From positions 434,001-498,000 of the forward strand of contig NZ_VXLC01000001.1 in the NCBI RefSeq assembly GCF_008704205.1: a stretch of DNA of 64,000 bases, written 5' to 3'. The notes beneath the pieces are model-generated. The model did not search any database. It had not been told where the DNA came from and saw only the letters and a program-made list of their open reading frames with translations. The DNA comes from Nocardia colli. GTDB lineage: Bacteria > Actinomycetota > Actinomycetes > Mycobacteriales > Mycobacteriaceae. Shown here piece after piece: positions 7,810-15,788 of the stretch; within the stretch, counting starts at the first letter, position 1, and every line of letters begins with the position of its first letter. The position numbers and the translations under genes are program-made.

Positions 7810-8907
7810 GTGAGCACTCCATCCACCGCCGCTAAAGGCCCGCTGGCGGGCATCAAGGTCATCGAGCTGGCCGGTATCGGCCCGGGGCCGCACGCCGCAC
7901 TGCTGCTCGCCGATCTGGGCGCCGACGTGGTGCGGATCCAGCGCGCGGGGCAGATCCCCGGCGGGTTCGACCGGCCGCAGCAGCGCGGGCGGACCATCGT
8001 CGAGGCGAACCTCAAGGACCCGGCCGACATCGCGAAGGTGCTCGGGCTGGTCGAGAAGGCGGACGTGCTCATCGAGGGCTTCCGGCCGGGCGTGACCGAA
8101 CGGATGGGGCTCGGCCCGGACGACGCGCTCGCGCGCAACCCGCGCCTGATCTACGGGCGGATGACCGGCTGGGGCCAGGAGGGCCCGCTCGCCGATCGCG
8201 CCGGGCACGACATCAACTACATCTCCATCACCGGCGTGCTGCACGCCATCGGCCGCAAGGGCGAGCGCCCGGTACCGCCGCTGAACATGGTCGGCGACTT
8301 CGGCGGCGGCTCGATGTTCCTGGTGTTCGGCCTGCTGGCCGCGCTGGTCGAGCGGCAGACCTCGGGCAAGGGCCAGGTGGTCGACGCGGCGATGGTCGAT
8401 GGCGCGCTTGCTCTTTCGCACATGATCTGGGGCATGCGCGGGTACGGCGCGTGGTCCGACGAGCGCGGTGTGAACCTGCTCGACACCGGAATGTCGTTCT
8501 ACGACACCTACGAAACCGCCGACGGCAAGTACATGGCGGTCGGCTCGATCGAGCCGCAGTTCTACGCGCAGCTGCTCGCCGGCCTCGGCATCGACCCGGA
8601 GGGCCTGCCCTTCCAGCTCGATCCGGCCGGCCAGGAAACGCTGAAAAAGCTGTTCACCGAACGCTTCCTGACCAAGACCCGCGACGAATGGGCGGAGATC
8701 TTCGTCGGCACCGACGCCTGCGTCTCCCCCGTGCTCACCTTCGAGGAGGCCACGAAGAACGAGCACATCGCGGCCCGCGGGTCGTTGATCGAAGTGGACA
8801 ACATCACCCAGCACGCGCCCGCGCCGCGGTTCTCCCGTACCCCGAACGGCATTCCGACGCCGCCGCCCAACGCGGCGACGCCGATCGAATCCGTCTGGGC
8901 CGACTGA
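7810..8907 (+). CDS. Alpha-methylacyl-CoA racemase-like family III CoA transferase
   Basis: The 365-residue product belongs to the CaiB/BaiF family III and is closest in motif to mycobacterial Mcr. It has [29 protein letters not shown] near residues 15-43, the catalytic-His segment [12 protein letters not shown] near 132-143 and the Asp segment [12 protein letters not shown] near 158-169. Racemases of this group epimerise (2R)-methylacyl-CoA during breakdown of methyl-branched lipids and sterol side chains. GTG at 7810 has GAGGTAGGG just upstream. An exact substrate cannot be assigned. A strong terminator follows. Confidence 0.88.
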   Translation: MSTPSTAAKGPLAGIKVIELAGIGPGPHAALLLADLGADVVRIQRAGQIPGGFDRPQQRGRTIVEANLKDPADIAKVLGLVEKADVLIEGFRPGVTERMGLGPDDALARNPRLIYGRMTGWGQEGPLADRAGHDINYISITGVLHAIGRKGERPVPPLNMVGDFGGGSMFLVFGLLAALVERQTSGKGQVVDAAMVDGALALSHMIWGMRGYGAWSDERGVNLLDTGMSFYDTYETADGKYMAVGSIEPQFYAQLLAGLGIDPEGLPFQLDPAGQETLKKLFTERFLTKTRDEWAEIFVGTDACVSPVLTFEEATKNEHIAARGSLIEVDNITQHAPAPRFSRTPNGIPTPPPNAATPIESVWAD

Positions 8908-8920
8908 CTTCTCGATACCG

Positions 8921-8951
8921 AAGGCCCCGGGGCGCACGCCTCGGGGCCTTT
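8921..8951. terminator. Bidirectional terminator after the CoA transferase
   Basis: AAGGCCCCGG(GG) pairs with (C)CTCGGGGCCTT around a short loop and is followed by T residues. It lies between the convergent CoA transferase and SDR genes. Confidence 0.85.
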
Positions 8952-8973
8952 CGCGTGTCCAGGACCGGCCGGG

Positions 8974-9792
8974 TCAGGCAGCGACCGGTGCCTCGATCGG
9001 ACGGCCGCCGTCGGCCAGTCCACGGGTGACGAGCTTGGCGATGCGGGCCACCACGGTGCGCGGGCGGCGGGGCAGCAGATGCGCGCTGGCGAAGTTCTGC
9101 ATGCCGGGCACGACATAGCCCTTGTTGCGTTCCAGCGCACGCAGCGTAGACCGCACAACCTGTGCGGCACTGCCCATTTGGCCCAGCGCGGCATCCCGGG
9201 TGCCCACGGTGTCGAAGAACGCCGTCTCGGTCGGCCCGGGGCACACGGCCAGCACCTTGATGCCGCGGCCGCGGTATTCGCTCCACAGCGACAGGCTGAA
9301 GTTCAGCACGAACGCCTTGCCGGAGGAGTACGTCGCGAAGTACGGCGACGGCTGGAAGGCCGCGGTCGAGGCGACATTCACGATTTCCCCGCTGCCGCGC
9401 TCGACCATGGCCGGGATCAGCCGGCGGGTAAGCCCGGCCAGCGCAACGACATTGACCATCAGCTGATCCTGTTCCCGATCCGCGTCGAGGTCCTCGAACC
9501 GGCCCGCGCTGCCGAAGCCCGCGTTGTTGATCAGGATGTCGACCGAAAGCTGGCGTGCCGCAAGCTCTTCCGTCACCCGCGCTGCGGCGTCGGGCGCGGT
9601 GAGATCCTGGCCGATGACCTCGACGCGCACACCGTGCTGCTGATTCAGTTGCGCGGCAAGCGATTCCAGCCGCGATAGCGATCGGGCCACCAGGACGAGG
9701 TCGTCGCCGCGGGCGGCCAGCGCGGCCGCGAATTCGGCGCCGATCCCGGACGAGGCGCCGGTGATGAGTGCGGTTTTTCCAGTGCGGGTCAT
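8974..9792 (-). CDS. Short-chain dehydrogenase/reductase (classical SDR)
   Basis: The 272-residue product has the classical SDR pattern: cofactor motif TGASSGIG near residues 11-18, NNAG near 91-94, catalytic Ser in NVASTAA near 140 and YSSGK (YxxxK) near 155-159. The Arg after the glycine motif (VARSLSRL) suggests NADP(H). The C-terminal LLPRRPRTVVARIAKLV segment is seen in membrane-associated SDRs that act on lipids. A good AAGGAG site precedes the ATG. It is divergent from a TetR gene and shares a 130-bp intergenic region with two matching operator-like repeats, so TetR control is likely. Confidence 0.9.
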   Translation of the reverse strand: MTRTGKTALITGASSGIGAEFAAALAARGDDLVLVARSLSRLESLAAQLNQQHGVRVEVIGQDLTAPDAAARVTEELAARQLSVDILINNAGFGSAGRFEDLDADREQDQLMVNVVALAGLTRRLIPAMVERGSGEIVNVASTAAFQPSPYFATYSSGKAFVLNFSLSLWSEYRGRGIKVLAVCPGPTETAFFDTVGTRDAALGQMGSAAQVVRSTLRALERNKGYVVPGMQNFASAHLLPRRPRTVVARIAKLVTRGLADGGRPIEAPVAA

Positions 9793-9812
9793 GTCGTAGC
9801 TCCTTCGAGTTG

Positions 9813-9862
9813 ATGCAACATAAGAGTAGCGTTATCTCAATTAAATGCAACTCTCATGTAGC
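9813..9862. promoter_or_regulatory. Paired operator-like repeats between SDR and TetR genes
   Basis: ATGCAAC-N6-GTAGC occurs at 9813-9830 and again at 9845-9862, in the same orientation and 32 bp (about three helical turns) apart. The pair sits in an unusually AT-rich divergent promoter region. It is the natural candidate for the binding site of the adjacent TetR protein. Confidence 0.55.
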
Positions 9863-9924
9863 AACTTGTCGATAAACCGCAGCTCATATGTAGTGTGTAG
9901 AGAGATCCACAGAACGGAGCACCC

Positions 9925-10509
9925 ATGTCGTCCACGTCCGCCCGCCCCCTGCGCGCCGATGCCGAGCGCACCGTCCGCGCCATCCTGGACGCGGCGGAAC
10001 GGGTGCTGAGCGAGAACCCCAACGCGACGCTCGAGCAGATCGCCGAGGCCGCCGGGGTCGCGCGCACGACCGTGCACCGGCGCTTCGCCAATCGAGACGA
10101 TCTGGTGCGCACCATGGCGGTCGCCGCCTGGCGCCGGATCGCGGCCGCGGTCGACGCGGCCCGCCCGCTGACCGCCCCGCCGCTGGTCGCGCTGCATCAG
10201 GCCACCGCCAACGTGATCGAGGTCAAGTACGGGGCCGCGTACGCGCTCGAACGGGTGGACAGCACCGATCCCGAGGTCGCCGAGCTACAGGCGGACGTCT
10301 ACGCGAAATGCGATGCGGCGCTGGGCCGCGCGCGCACCGACGGGCTCATCCCGGCCGACGCCGACCTGACCTGGGTCCGGCGGGTCTATCTCGCGCTGAT
10401 CACCGAAACCGTGCACGGCAGCACCGAATTGGACGGCACCGCCGACCCGGACACCCTCGCGGGGCGCGTCATCGACACGCTGCTCCGGGGTGTCGGTACC
10501 CGCCCGTAG
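9925..10509 (+). CDS. TetR family transcriptional regulator
   Basis: The 194-residue product has an N-terminal TetR helix-turn-helix near residues 15-60 (ILDAAERVLSENPNATLEQIAEAAGVARTTVHRRFANRDDLVR). Its C-terminal ligand domain is not recognised. CGGAG lies 7 bases before the ATG. Divergent placement next to the SDR gene, with repeated operator-like sites between, suggests it represses both genes until a substrate of the SDR binds. The ligand is unknown. Confidence 0.92.
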   Translation: MSSTSARPLRADAERTVRAILDAAERVLSENPNATLEQIAEAAGVARTTVHRRFANRDDLVRTMAVAAWRRIAAAVDAARPLTAPPLVALHQATANVIEVKYGAAYALERVDSTDPEVAELQADVYAKCDAALGRARTDGLIPADADLTWVRRVYLALITETVHGSTELDGTADPDTLAGRVIDTLLRGVGTRP

Positions 10510-10521
10510 CCATCGACTACG

Positions 10522-12027
10522 TCAGTAGCAGGTGAGCGGCTGCAGCGGATCCGCCGCACGCGGAGTCAACGCCTCATACGCGGCGGCGATTGCCTTGACC
10601 GCCAGGCGGAGCTCCGGTTCCTGATGGGTGAACGGCAACCGGATGAACCGCTCGAACGCGCCCTGGACGCCGAATCTCGGTCCGGCAGCGAGCAATACGC
10701 CGTGGTTGGGCGCGGTCGCGGCCAGTGCGGTGGAGACGGGGGCGGGTAGCTGCGCCCACACGGACATGCCACCCGCGCCGTAGCTGAGCCGCCAATCCGG
10801 CAATTCCTCGGCCACGGTCTCGACCAACGCGGCCCGCTGGGCCCGCAGCTGGTCGCGGCGGCGGTCGAGGATGGTGCCCGCGTTGGCCAGCAGGTGGACG
10901 GTGGCCAGCTGGTCCATCACCGGGGTGCCGAGGTCGACCGTGGAGCGGATGCCGAGCAGCTTGGTGATCAGCGGCTGGTTCGTCCGGATCCAGCCGACCC
11001 GCAGGCCGCCCCAGAACGACTTCGAGGCCGAGCCGATGGTGACGATCTCGTTGCCCTTGGCGAACGCGGCGACCGGCGGCTGCTGCGGCTCGCCGGTCAG
11101 GTGCAGATCGGCCATCGACTCGTCGATCACCACGGTCATCCGGGTTTCCCTGGCGATGGCGGCCAGTTCCGCGCGGCCGTCCGCGTCGAGCAGCAGGCCG
11201 GTCGGGTTGTTGAAGTCGGGCACCAGGTAGGCCAGGGTCGCCGCGGTTTGCCGTGCGGCACTGCGGATTCCGTCGAGGTCCCAGCCCTTGTCCGGGGATT
11301 CGGGGCGCAGCGGCACCGGCACCGGGCGGGCGCCGACGTCGCGGATCGCCTCGATGGCGTTCGGGTAGGTCGGGTGGTCGATCAGCACCCGGGCCGCGGG
11401 CGCGGTGAGCACGTTCAGCAGCAGGCGCAGGCCGTGCTGGGCGCCGAGGGTGACCAGGATCTGGTCCGGCTCGGTGGGCAGGCCGCGCTCGGTGAACCGG
11501 CGCGCGATCGCCTCGCGCAGCGCGAGCACGCCGACCGGGTCCATGCCGTGCGTGCCGAGATAGGCCGGAAGACCCTCCAGCGCAACCGAATACGCCTCCT
11601 GCATTTCCAGCGGCGCGGCCATCGCGGCATAGGTCATGTCGATGGTCGGCAGCTCCGAGGCCGCCATCATCGCGAGGATGCTCCTGGCCGGCTTGCTGCC
11701 GTCGTGCTGCACGTCACGAGGCAGGGCGACGGTGCTGCGCGATCCTTGCCGGCTGATCAGGTAGCCGTTCTCGCGCAGCAGGGAGTAGGTCGAGGTGATC
11801 GTCGTGCGGCTGACCCCGAGGGTGCCGGCCAGGTCGCGCTCGCTGGGCAGGGCGACGCCGAGCGGGGCGCGGCCGTCGTGGATCAGCAACCGAATGCCCT
11901 CGGCGAGGGCAAGATACGCCGGGCGCGCGGACCGCCGGGTCGACTCGATCTCGCCGTCGGAGTCCACATTCCGCCACCGGCCCAGGTCACGAGCCAAGGT
12001 GCCCGCTCCGATAACTCTCGTCGCCAT
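10522..12027 (-). CDS. MocR-type regulator: GntR DNA-binding domain plus aminotransferase-like domain
   Basis: The 501-residue product has a winged-helix GntR domain near residues 37-105 (PAYLALAEGIRLLIHDGRAPLGVALPSERDLA, GVSRTTITSTYSLLRENGYL). A linker then leads to a fold type I PLP domain with VTLGAQHGLRLLL, DFNNPTGLLLDADGRAEL and the PLP-lysine segment GSASKSFWGGLRVGW near residues 333-347. MocR regulators commonly control PLP or amino-acid related genes or small membrane proteins. It is divergent from the single-helix membrane protein at 12090, separated by 62 bases, so that gene is a possible target. This is inference. Confidence 0.9.
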   Translation of the reverse strand: MATRVIGAGTLARDLGRWRNVDSDGEIESTRRSARPAYLALAEGIRLLIHDGRAPLGVALPSERDLAGTLGVSRTTITSTYSLLRENGYLISRQGSRSTVALPRDVQHDGSKPARSILAMMAASELPTIDMTYAAMAAPLEMQEAYSVALEGLPAYLGTHGMDPVGVLALREAIARRFTERGLPTEPDQILVTLGAQHGLRLLLNVLTAPAARVLIDHPTYPNAIEAIRDVGARPVPVPLRPESPDKGWDLDGIRSAARQTAATLAYLVPDFNNPTGLLLDADGRAELAAIARETRMTVVIDESMADLHLTGEPQQPPVAAFAKGNEIVTIGSASKSFWGGLRVGWIRTNQPLITKLLGIRSTVDLGTPVMDQLATVHLLANAGTILDRRRDQLRAQRAALVETVAEELPDWRLSYGAGGMSVWAQLPAPVSTALAATAPNHGVLLAAGPRFGVQGAFERFIRLPFTHQEPELRLAVKAIAAAYEALTPRAADPLQPLTCY

Positions 12028-12089
12028 AAGGTCCAGTATTGAGGGAGTGGATATTTAAAGCAAGGCCAGTCGAGGCGCAGGCTTGTTTC

Positions 12090-12515
12090 ATGACCACACT
12101 TGCCACCCTGATCATCGTCGCCGCCTTCGGCTACCTGGTCTATCGCTACATACCGCGCGGCACCGAGCGAGCGTTCCGGCTGGAGCGGTTCCATCCACGC
12201 ACCCCGATGTCCGACTGGACCTCTTCGTACTACGACGAGCAGCGGCGTTATTCGGATCTGGCCGCGGTCTACGGGCGCAGCGATGTGCCGGAACCGGTCG
12301 CCGTCGAAGAGCCGGAAACCGTGCAGCCGAAGGCGGTTCCGGCCGCGCCGGCACCCGCCGCACCGCCCCGGCCGGTCGCCGGAACCCAGTCCGACCAGTA
12401 CGCCTGGCGGTCCCGGCGAACCGTCGCGCCCGGTACCACCGCGCCGCGGCGGCCCGCCAAGGGAGTCCGGCGGCTCGTCACGGACCCGAGCACGCTCGAT
12501 ATCAAGGCCAGTTGA
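12090..12515 (+). CDS. Small single-pass membrane protein, function unknown
   Basis: The 141-residue product starts MTTLATLIIVAAFGYLVYRYIPRG, one transmembrane helix, followed by a charged cytoplasmic region. A Pro/Ala-rich stretch (residues 75-110) and a basic C-terminal end (RRPAKGVRRLV) follow. I do not recognise a family. ATG at 12090 is chosen because it begins right at the helix; an upstream in-frame start at 12039 would add a hydrophilic segment inside the MocR promoter region. It is divergent from the MocR regulator and precedes the ogt gene by 55 bases. Confidence 0.6.
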   Translation: MTTLATLIIVAAFGYLVYRYIPRGTERAFRLERFHPRTPMSDWTSSYYDEQRRYSDLAAVYGRSDVPEPVAVEEPETVQPKAVPAAPAPAAPPRPVAGTQSDQYAWRSRRTVAPGTTAPRRPAKGVRRLVTDPSTLDIKAS

Positions 12516-12570
12516 GTAAAACTGGACTGGAATATCGAAACTTGTCGGTCCCGCCGTGCACACTGAGAGC

Positions 12571-13140
12571 ATGAGCGACCCCCGTTGCCTGTCCGCCGAG
12601 GCAACACTCTTCGACACCGCGATCGGCATCTGCGCGATCGCGTGGAGCGGAGCGACCGTGATCCGGTTCCAGCTCCCCGAGGCAAGCCCGGCCGCGACCC
12701 GCGCGCGCATCACCCGCCGCCGCACCGGCCTGCCGGACGACGAGGTCCGCGAAGAGACCCCCACCGGCGCGATCGCCGAGGCCATCACCGGCATCCGCGC
12801 CCACCTGGCCGGCGAACTCGACGACCTGCGCTGGATCCCCTTGGACACCAGCGGGATTCCGGAATTCCACCGCGCGGTCTACGAGGTCACCCGCGCCATC
12901 GACCCCGGGCACACGCTCACCTACGGACAGGTGGCCGATCGCATCGGCCAGCCCGGCGCCGCCCAGGCGGTCGGACAAGCCTTGGGCCGCAATCCGATTC
13001 CGCTCATCATCCCGTGCCACCGGGTGCTCGCCGCGGACAACGCGCTGACCGGCTTCTCCGCGCCGGGCGGCGTCACCACCAAGCAGAACCTGCTGGAAAT
13101 CGAACGCACACCGGGGTTCGGCGAACCAACCCTGTTCTGA
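12571..13140 (+). CDS. ogt: Methylated-DNA--[protein]-cysteine S-methyltransferase
   Basis: The 189-residue product carries the catalytic IPCHRVLA near residues 148-155, where Cys takes the methyl group from O6-methylguanine. GQVADRIGQPGAAQAVGQALGRNPIPLIIPCHR contains the DNA-binding helix and Arg finger. The N-terminal half is the usual variable ribonuclease-H-like domain. Each molecule acts once in direct repair. ATG at 12571 is preferred to an in-frame GTG at 12556. No ada-type regulator is adjacent. Confidence 0.93.
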   Translation: MSDPRCLSAEATLFDTAIGICAIAWSGATVIRFQLPEASPAATRARITRRRTGLPDDEVREETPTGAIAEAITGIRAHLAGELDDLRWIPLDTSGIPEFHRAVYEVTRAIDPGHTLTYGQVADRIGQPGAAQAVGQALGRNPIPLIIPCHRVLAADNALTGFSAPGGVTTKQNLLEIERTPGFGEPTLF

Positions 13141-13416
13141 GTGAACGGTTCTCGCGAGCGGCCCGCAGCGCGTGCCGAACACCACACCGCCGGCACGGGA
13201 ATCGATCGCCACTCCTGGACGGTTGTCTGTAAATAACGTTCACCGACGTACCGGGCCGTACCACGCACGCGAACGGCATAGTGAGCAGCATCACAGACTT
13301 CCGGGTACTGATCCGGCCGCCGCGGCCGCCGATGAATCCACGCACCCGGCACCGTCTGAACAGGCATAGGCACCAACGACCGTTGGCCGACACCCCGCTT
13401 CGAAAGTGAGACTGTT

Positions 13417-14238
13417 GTGGAGACCGTGACCTCCGCCGACGGAACGGTGATCGCGTACGACCGCCACGAGGGCCATGCCGGAACGGTGATCCTGATCGGC
13501 GGCGCGTTCGGCTACCGCAAGTTCCCCAAGATGGTCGAGCTGGCCACCGCGCTCAACGAGCACTACGGCCTCACCGTTCTCAACTACGACCGGCGCGGCC
13601 GCGGCGACAGCACCGAGGCCACCGGCGGCTACGACGTCGAACGCGAGATCGACGACCTCGCCGCCCTGATCGAGGCCGCGGGCGGGTCGGCCATGCTGTT
13701 CGGCTGGTCGTCCGGCGCGGCGCTCGCGCTGCGCGCCGCCGGATCCGGGCGCCTGCTCGGCATCACCAAGGTGGTCGCGTTCGAGCCGCCGTTCGTGGTC
13801 GACCACGAGGGCTTCGTCCCGGCCGCCGACCTGGAGCAGACGCTGCACGACCTGGTCGCCGCCGACCGCCGCGCCGAGACCGTCCGCTTCTACATGACCA
13901 AGGCGATGGGCGTCCCGCGCGCGTTCGTCTCCGTCATGCGCTTCACCCCGTTCTGGAAGAACCTGCTCGCCACCGCGAACTCGACCCCGCACGACTGGGC
14001 CGTCATGCGCGAGTTCATGCGCGGCGAACCGCTGCGCCCCGCGGACTGGACCGCCGTCAAGGCGCAGACCCTGGTCATCGCGGGCGCCAAGAGCGATGCG
14101 CTGCTCCGCAAGGGTGCGAAGGCGATCGCCGCCGTCCTGCCCGATGCCGAGCTCCAGGAAATCGCCAAACTCAGCCACAACCCGAACGTCGGCCTGCTCG
14201 CCCCGCCGGCCGGTGAATTCCTCACCGGCACAGCGTAA
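13417..14238 (+). CDS. Alpha/beta-hydrolase fold protein
   Basis: The 273-residue product has an alpha/beta-hydrolase layout: oxyanion region LIGGAFGYRKF near residue 28, NYDRRGRGDST near 57, nucleophile elbow FGWSSGAAL near residues 94-102 (Ser), and a C-terminal His in KLSHNPNVGLL near 255. The acid residue probably lies in VIAGAKSDALLRKG. Substrate unknown; such proteins are often esterases. GTG at 13417 is the most reasonable start, with GTGAG upstream. It stands alone, with 276 bases of noncoding DNA before it. Confidence 0.8.
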   Translation: METVTSADGTVIAYDRHEGHAGTVILIGGAFGYRKFPKMVELATALNEHYGLTVLNYDRRGRGDSTEATGGYDVEREIDDLAALIEAAGGSAMLFGWSSGAALALRAAGSGRLLGITKVVAFEPPFVVDHEGFVPAADLEQTLHDLVAADRRAETVRFYMTKAMGVPRAFVSVMRFTPFWKNLLATANSTPHDWAVMREFMRGEPLRPADWTAVKAQTLVIAGAKSDALLRKGAKAIAAVLPDAELQEIAKLSHNPNVGLLAPPAGEFLTGTA

Positions 14239-14263
14239 AACGCAAGTCAGCGCGCAGCCGGTA

Positions 14264-14299
14264 CAACTCACAGCCCCGCGCTCAACTCACAGCCCCGCG
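14264..14299. repeat. Two 17-bp tandem copies downstream of the hydrolase
   Basis: CAACTCACAGCCCCGCG occurs at 14264-14280 and 14283-14299, separated by 2 bases (19-bp period). It lies between the hydrolase stop and the end of the convergent secreted-protein gene. It may be slippage debris or part of an untranslated region. Confidence 0.8.
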
Positions 14300-14360
14300 T
14301 GCGAAATTGCCGGCCATCTCGCGCGCGGGAGGACGAAACGTGCGCGGGAGGTGGCTGCTG

Positions 14361-15314
14361 TCAGGCGGTGGCGCCGAGGCCTGCGCCCGCGCTGGCGCCG
14401 AGCAGGCCACCGGCGACACCGCCCGCTACCGCGGCGGGGATTCCGATGATGGCCGCTCCGGCCACGGCGCCGACGCCCGCACCGATAGCGGCGCCCGCAC
14501 CCGTTGTCGCCGCGGCGATCGGCCAGGCTGCAACAAAGGCTGCGCCGACGGCAGGGAGCGCGCCGGCTCCGGCCGTCGGAATTCCTGCGGCAGCGGCCGC
14601 GATCGCGCCACCTGCGGCGGTACCCGCGACGCCGACCGCGAAGCCGATGCCCGCGCCGACACCGGCGCCGATGGCCGCACCACCGACTCCGCCGATGACA
14701 GCGGCCGGGATGCCCGCGATCGCCGCGCCGGCCACTGCTCCGCCGACCGCGCCGGCCGCGGTCGCGGCGGCGATCTTGTCCGAGCGGGTCGGGTTGATGC
14801 CGATCGAACGGCCGCCGGTGGCGATGGCCGCCTCGACGCCCGCGGCGGTGTCGTTGACGCCGTCGAGCAGTTCGTTGGGCACCTCGTTCGGGGCCGGTGC
14901 GCTGAAGTCACCGATGCGGAGGGTGCGCGGCGGCGGGGCGATCGGGGCGACGGGCTCGACCGGCTCCGGGGCGTGCAGTTGCTGCGGCTGGATCGGCGGG
15001 GCCGGTTCCGGCGTCGGCACCGGGCGGGCGTAGTTGAGGCTCTGGGTGTCCGCAGGGTCGGCCGGCGCGGGCTTCGGGCCGGTAACGCCCTGCTGGTTCG
15101 GGCTGGTGACGCCGGGCTGGCTCGGCGAACGCTCGGGCGCGACGGGGGCGCTCGGCGCACTCGGGGTGGTGACGCCGGGCTGGGTCGGGGTGCCGGGGTC
15201 GGCGACCGCCACGCCCGCGCAGGCGACCGCGACGGCCAGCGGGAGCGCGCCGACGAGCGGGCGCAGGCCGCGCCGGGTCGTCGGATTGTTCAGTTCTAGA
15301 GACCGACGAGCCAC
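14361..15314 (-). CDS. Secreted Pro-rich protein with glycine-zipper C-terminal half
   Basis: The 317-residue product has a Sec signal peptide (basic start, hydrophobic LVGALPLAVAVACAGVAVADP, likely cleavage near residue 39). A Pro/Thr/Gln-rich spacer (residues 40-130) and a short conserved-looking segment (TLRIGDFSAPAPNEVPNELLDGVN) follow. From about residue 175 the sequence is almost only Gly, Ala, Ile and Val with GxxxG spacing (GAVGGAVAGAAIAGIPAAVIGG and similar), repeated several times, as in membrane-inserting glycine-zipper proteins. I know no function. GTG at 15314 starts the signal peptide. A clear promoter and a palindrome lie just upstream. Confidence 0.8.
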   Translation of the reverse strand: MARRSLELNNPTTRRGLRPLVGALPLAVAVACAGVAVADPGTPTQPGVTTPSAPSAPVAPERSPSQPGVTSPNQQGVTGPKPAPADPADTQSLNYARPVPTPEPAPPIQPQQLHAPEPVEPVAPIAPPPRTLRIGDFSAPAPNEVPNELLDGVNDTAAGVEAAIATGGRSIGINPTRSDKIAAATAAGAVGGAVAGAAIAGIPAAVIGGVGGAAIGAGVGAGIGFAVGVAGTAAGGAIAAAAAGIPTAGAGALPAVGAAFVAAWPIAAATTGAGAAIGAGVGAVAGAAIIGIPAAVAGGVAGGLLGASAGAGLGATA

Positions 15315-15376
15315 GTCGAAGCACCACCATCAGGTTTGGGTCAGCCAGCACGTCCCCGCGTACTGCGCGCTCGCAC

Positions 15377-15421
15377 CCTATCTTTTGCTGATCGGATGCT
15401 GTCAAGTCGAGAAATCGACTT
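15377..15421 (-). promoter_or_regulatory. Promoter with overlapping inverted repeat for the glycine-zipper gene
   Basis: On the minus strand TTGACA (15405-15400) is followed after 17 bases by GATAGG (15382-15377). Overlapping the -35 is AAGTCGA-GAAA-TCGACTT (15404-15421), a perfect 7-bp inverted repeat with a 4-base centre. This is a plausible operator that would cover the -35. The leader from here to the GTG is about 60 bases. Confidence 0.6.
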
Positions 15422-15788
15422 CACACTCCCTTAGTCCATCGATTTATGTCTGATAATTGTCCGAATTGCAGCAAATACTGTCTGCTATCGGCGACAGAAG
15501 TTCGATTAGCTGAAAGATCACTATTCACATCGGCATGAGCACGGCATCGCCGCTAACCACCTCGGCCAGAACGAGATTCGGCCACCGTTTCGCCCGCCAA
15601 CGGCAACGCCGGGAGCGCCGCCGCAGTGCACCACGTACGCGGGATGTCGTCCCTGCGGCGAGTGTCCGTAGTCCTTTCGCGGGAGTCCGAGCGCTACCTG
15701 CGGCGGATTCGGCGCGATGGGGGCCGGTTGCAGAATCGGTCTGCCCGCACTCGCGGTCGACATCGGCAAGCTCTGACGGAGGGTGGAC
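15422..15788. other. Intergenic region, no supported gene
   Basis: This 367-bp gap separates the divergent glycine-zipper gene and the GT39 gene. Open frames on both strands (for example 15535-15792 plus and 15521-15796 minus) have Arg- or Pro-rich translations without recognisable domains. The left 120 bases are AT-rich and promoter-like; I see no known RNA element. Confidence 0.5.

Noticed and set aside
13226-13240. AACGTT palindrome as a KstR-type site before the hydrolase
   Set aside because: It matches only the six central bases and lacks the outer conserved positions.
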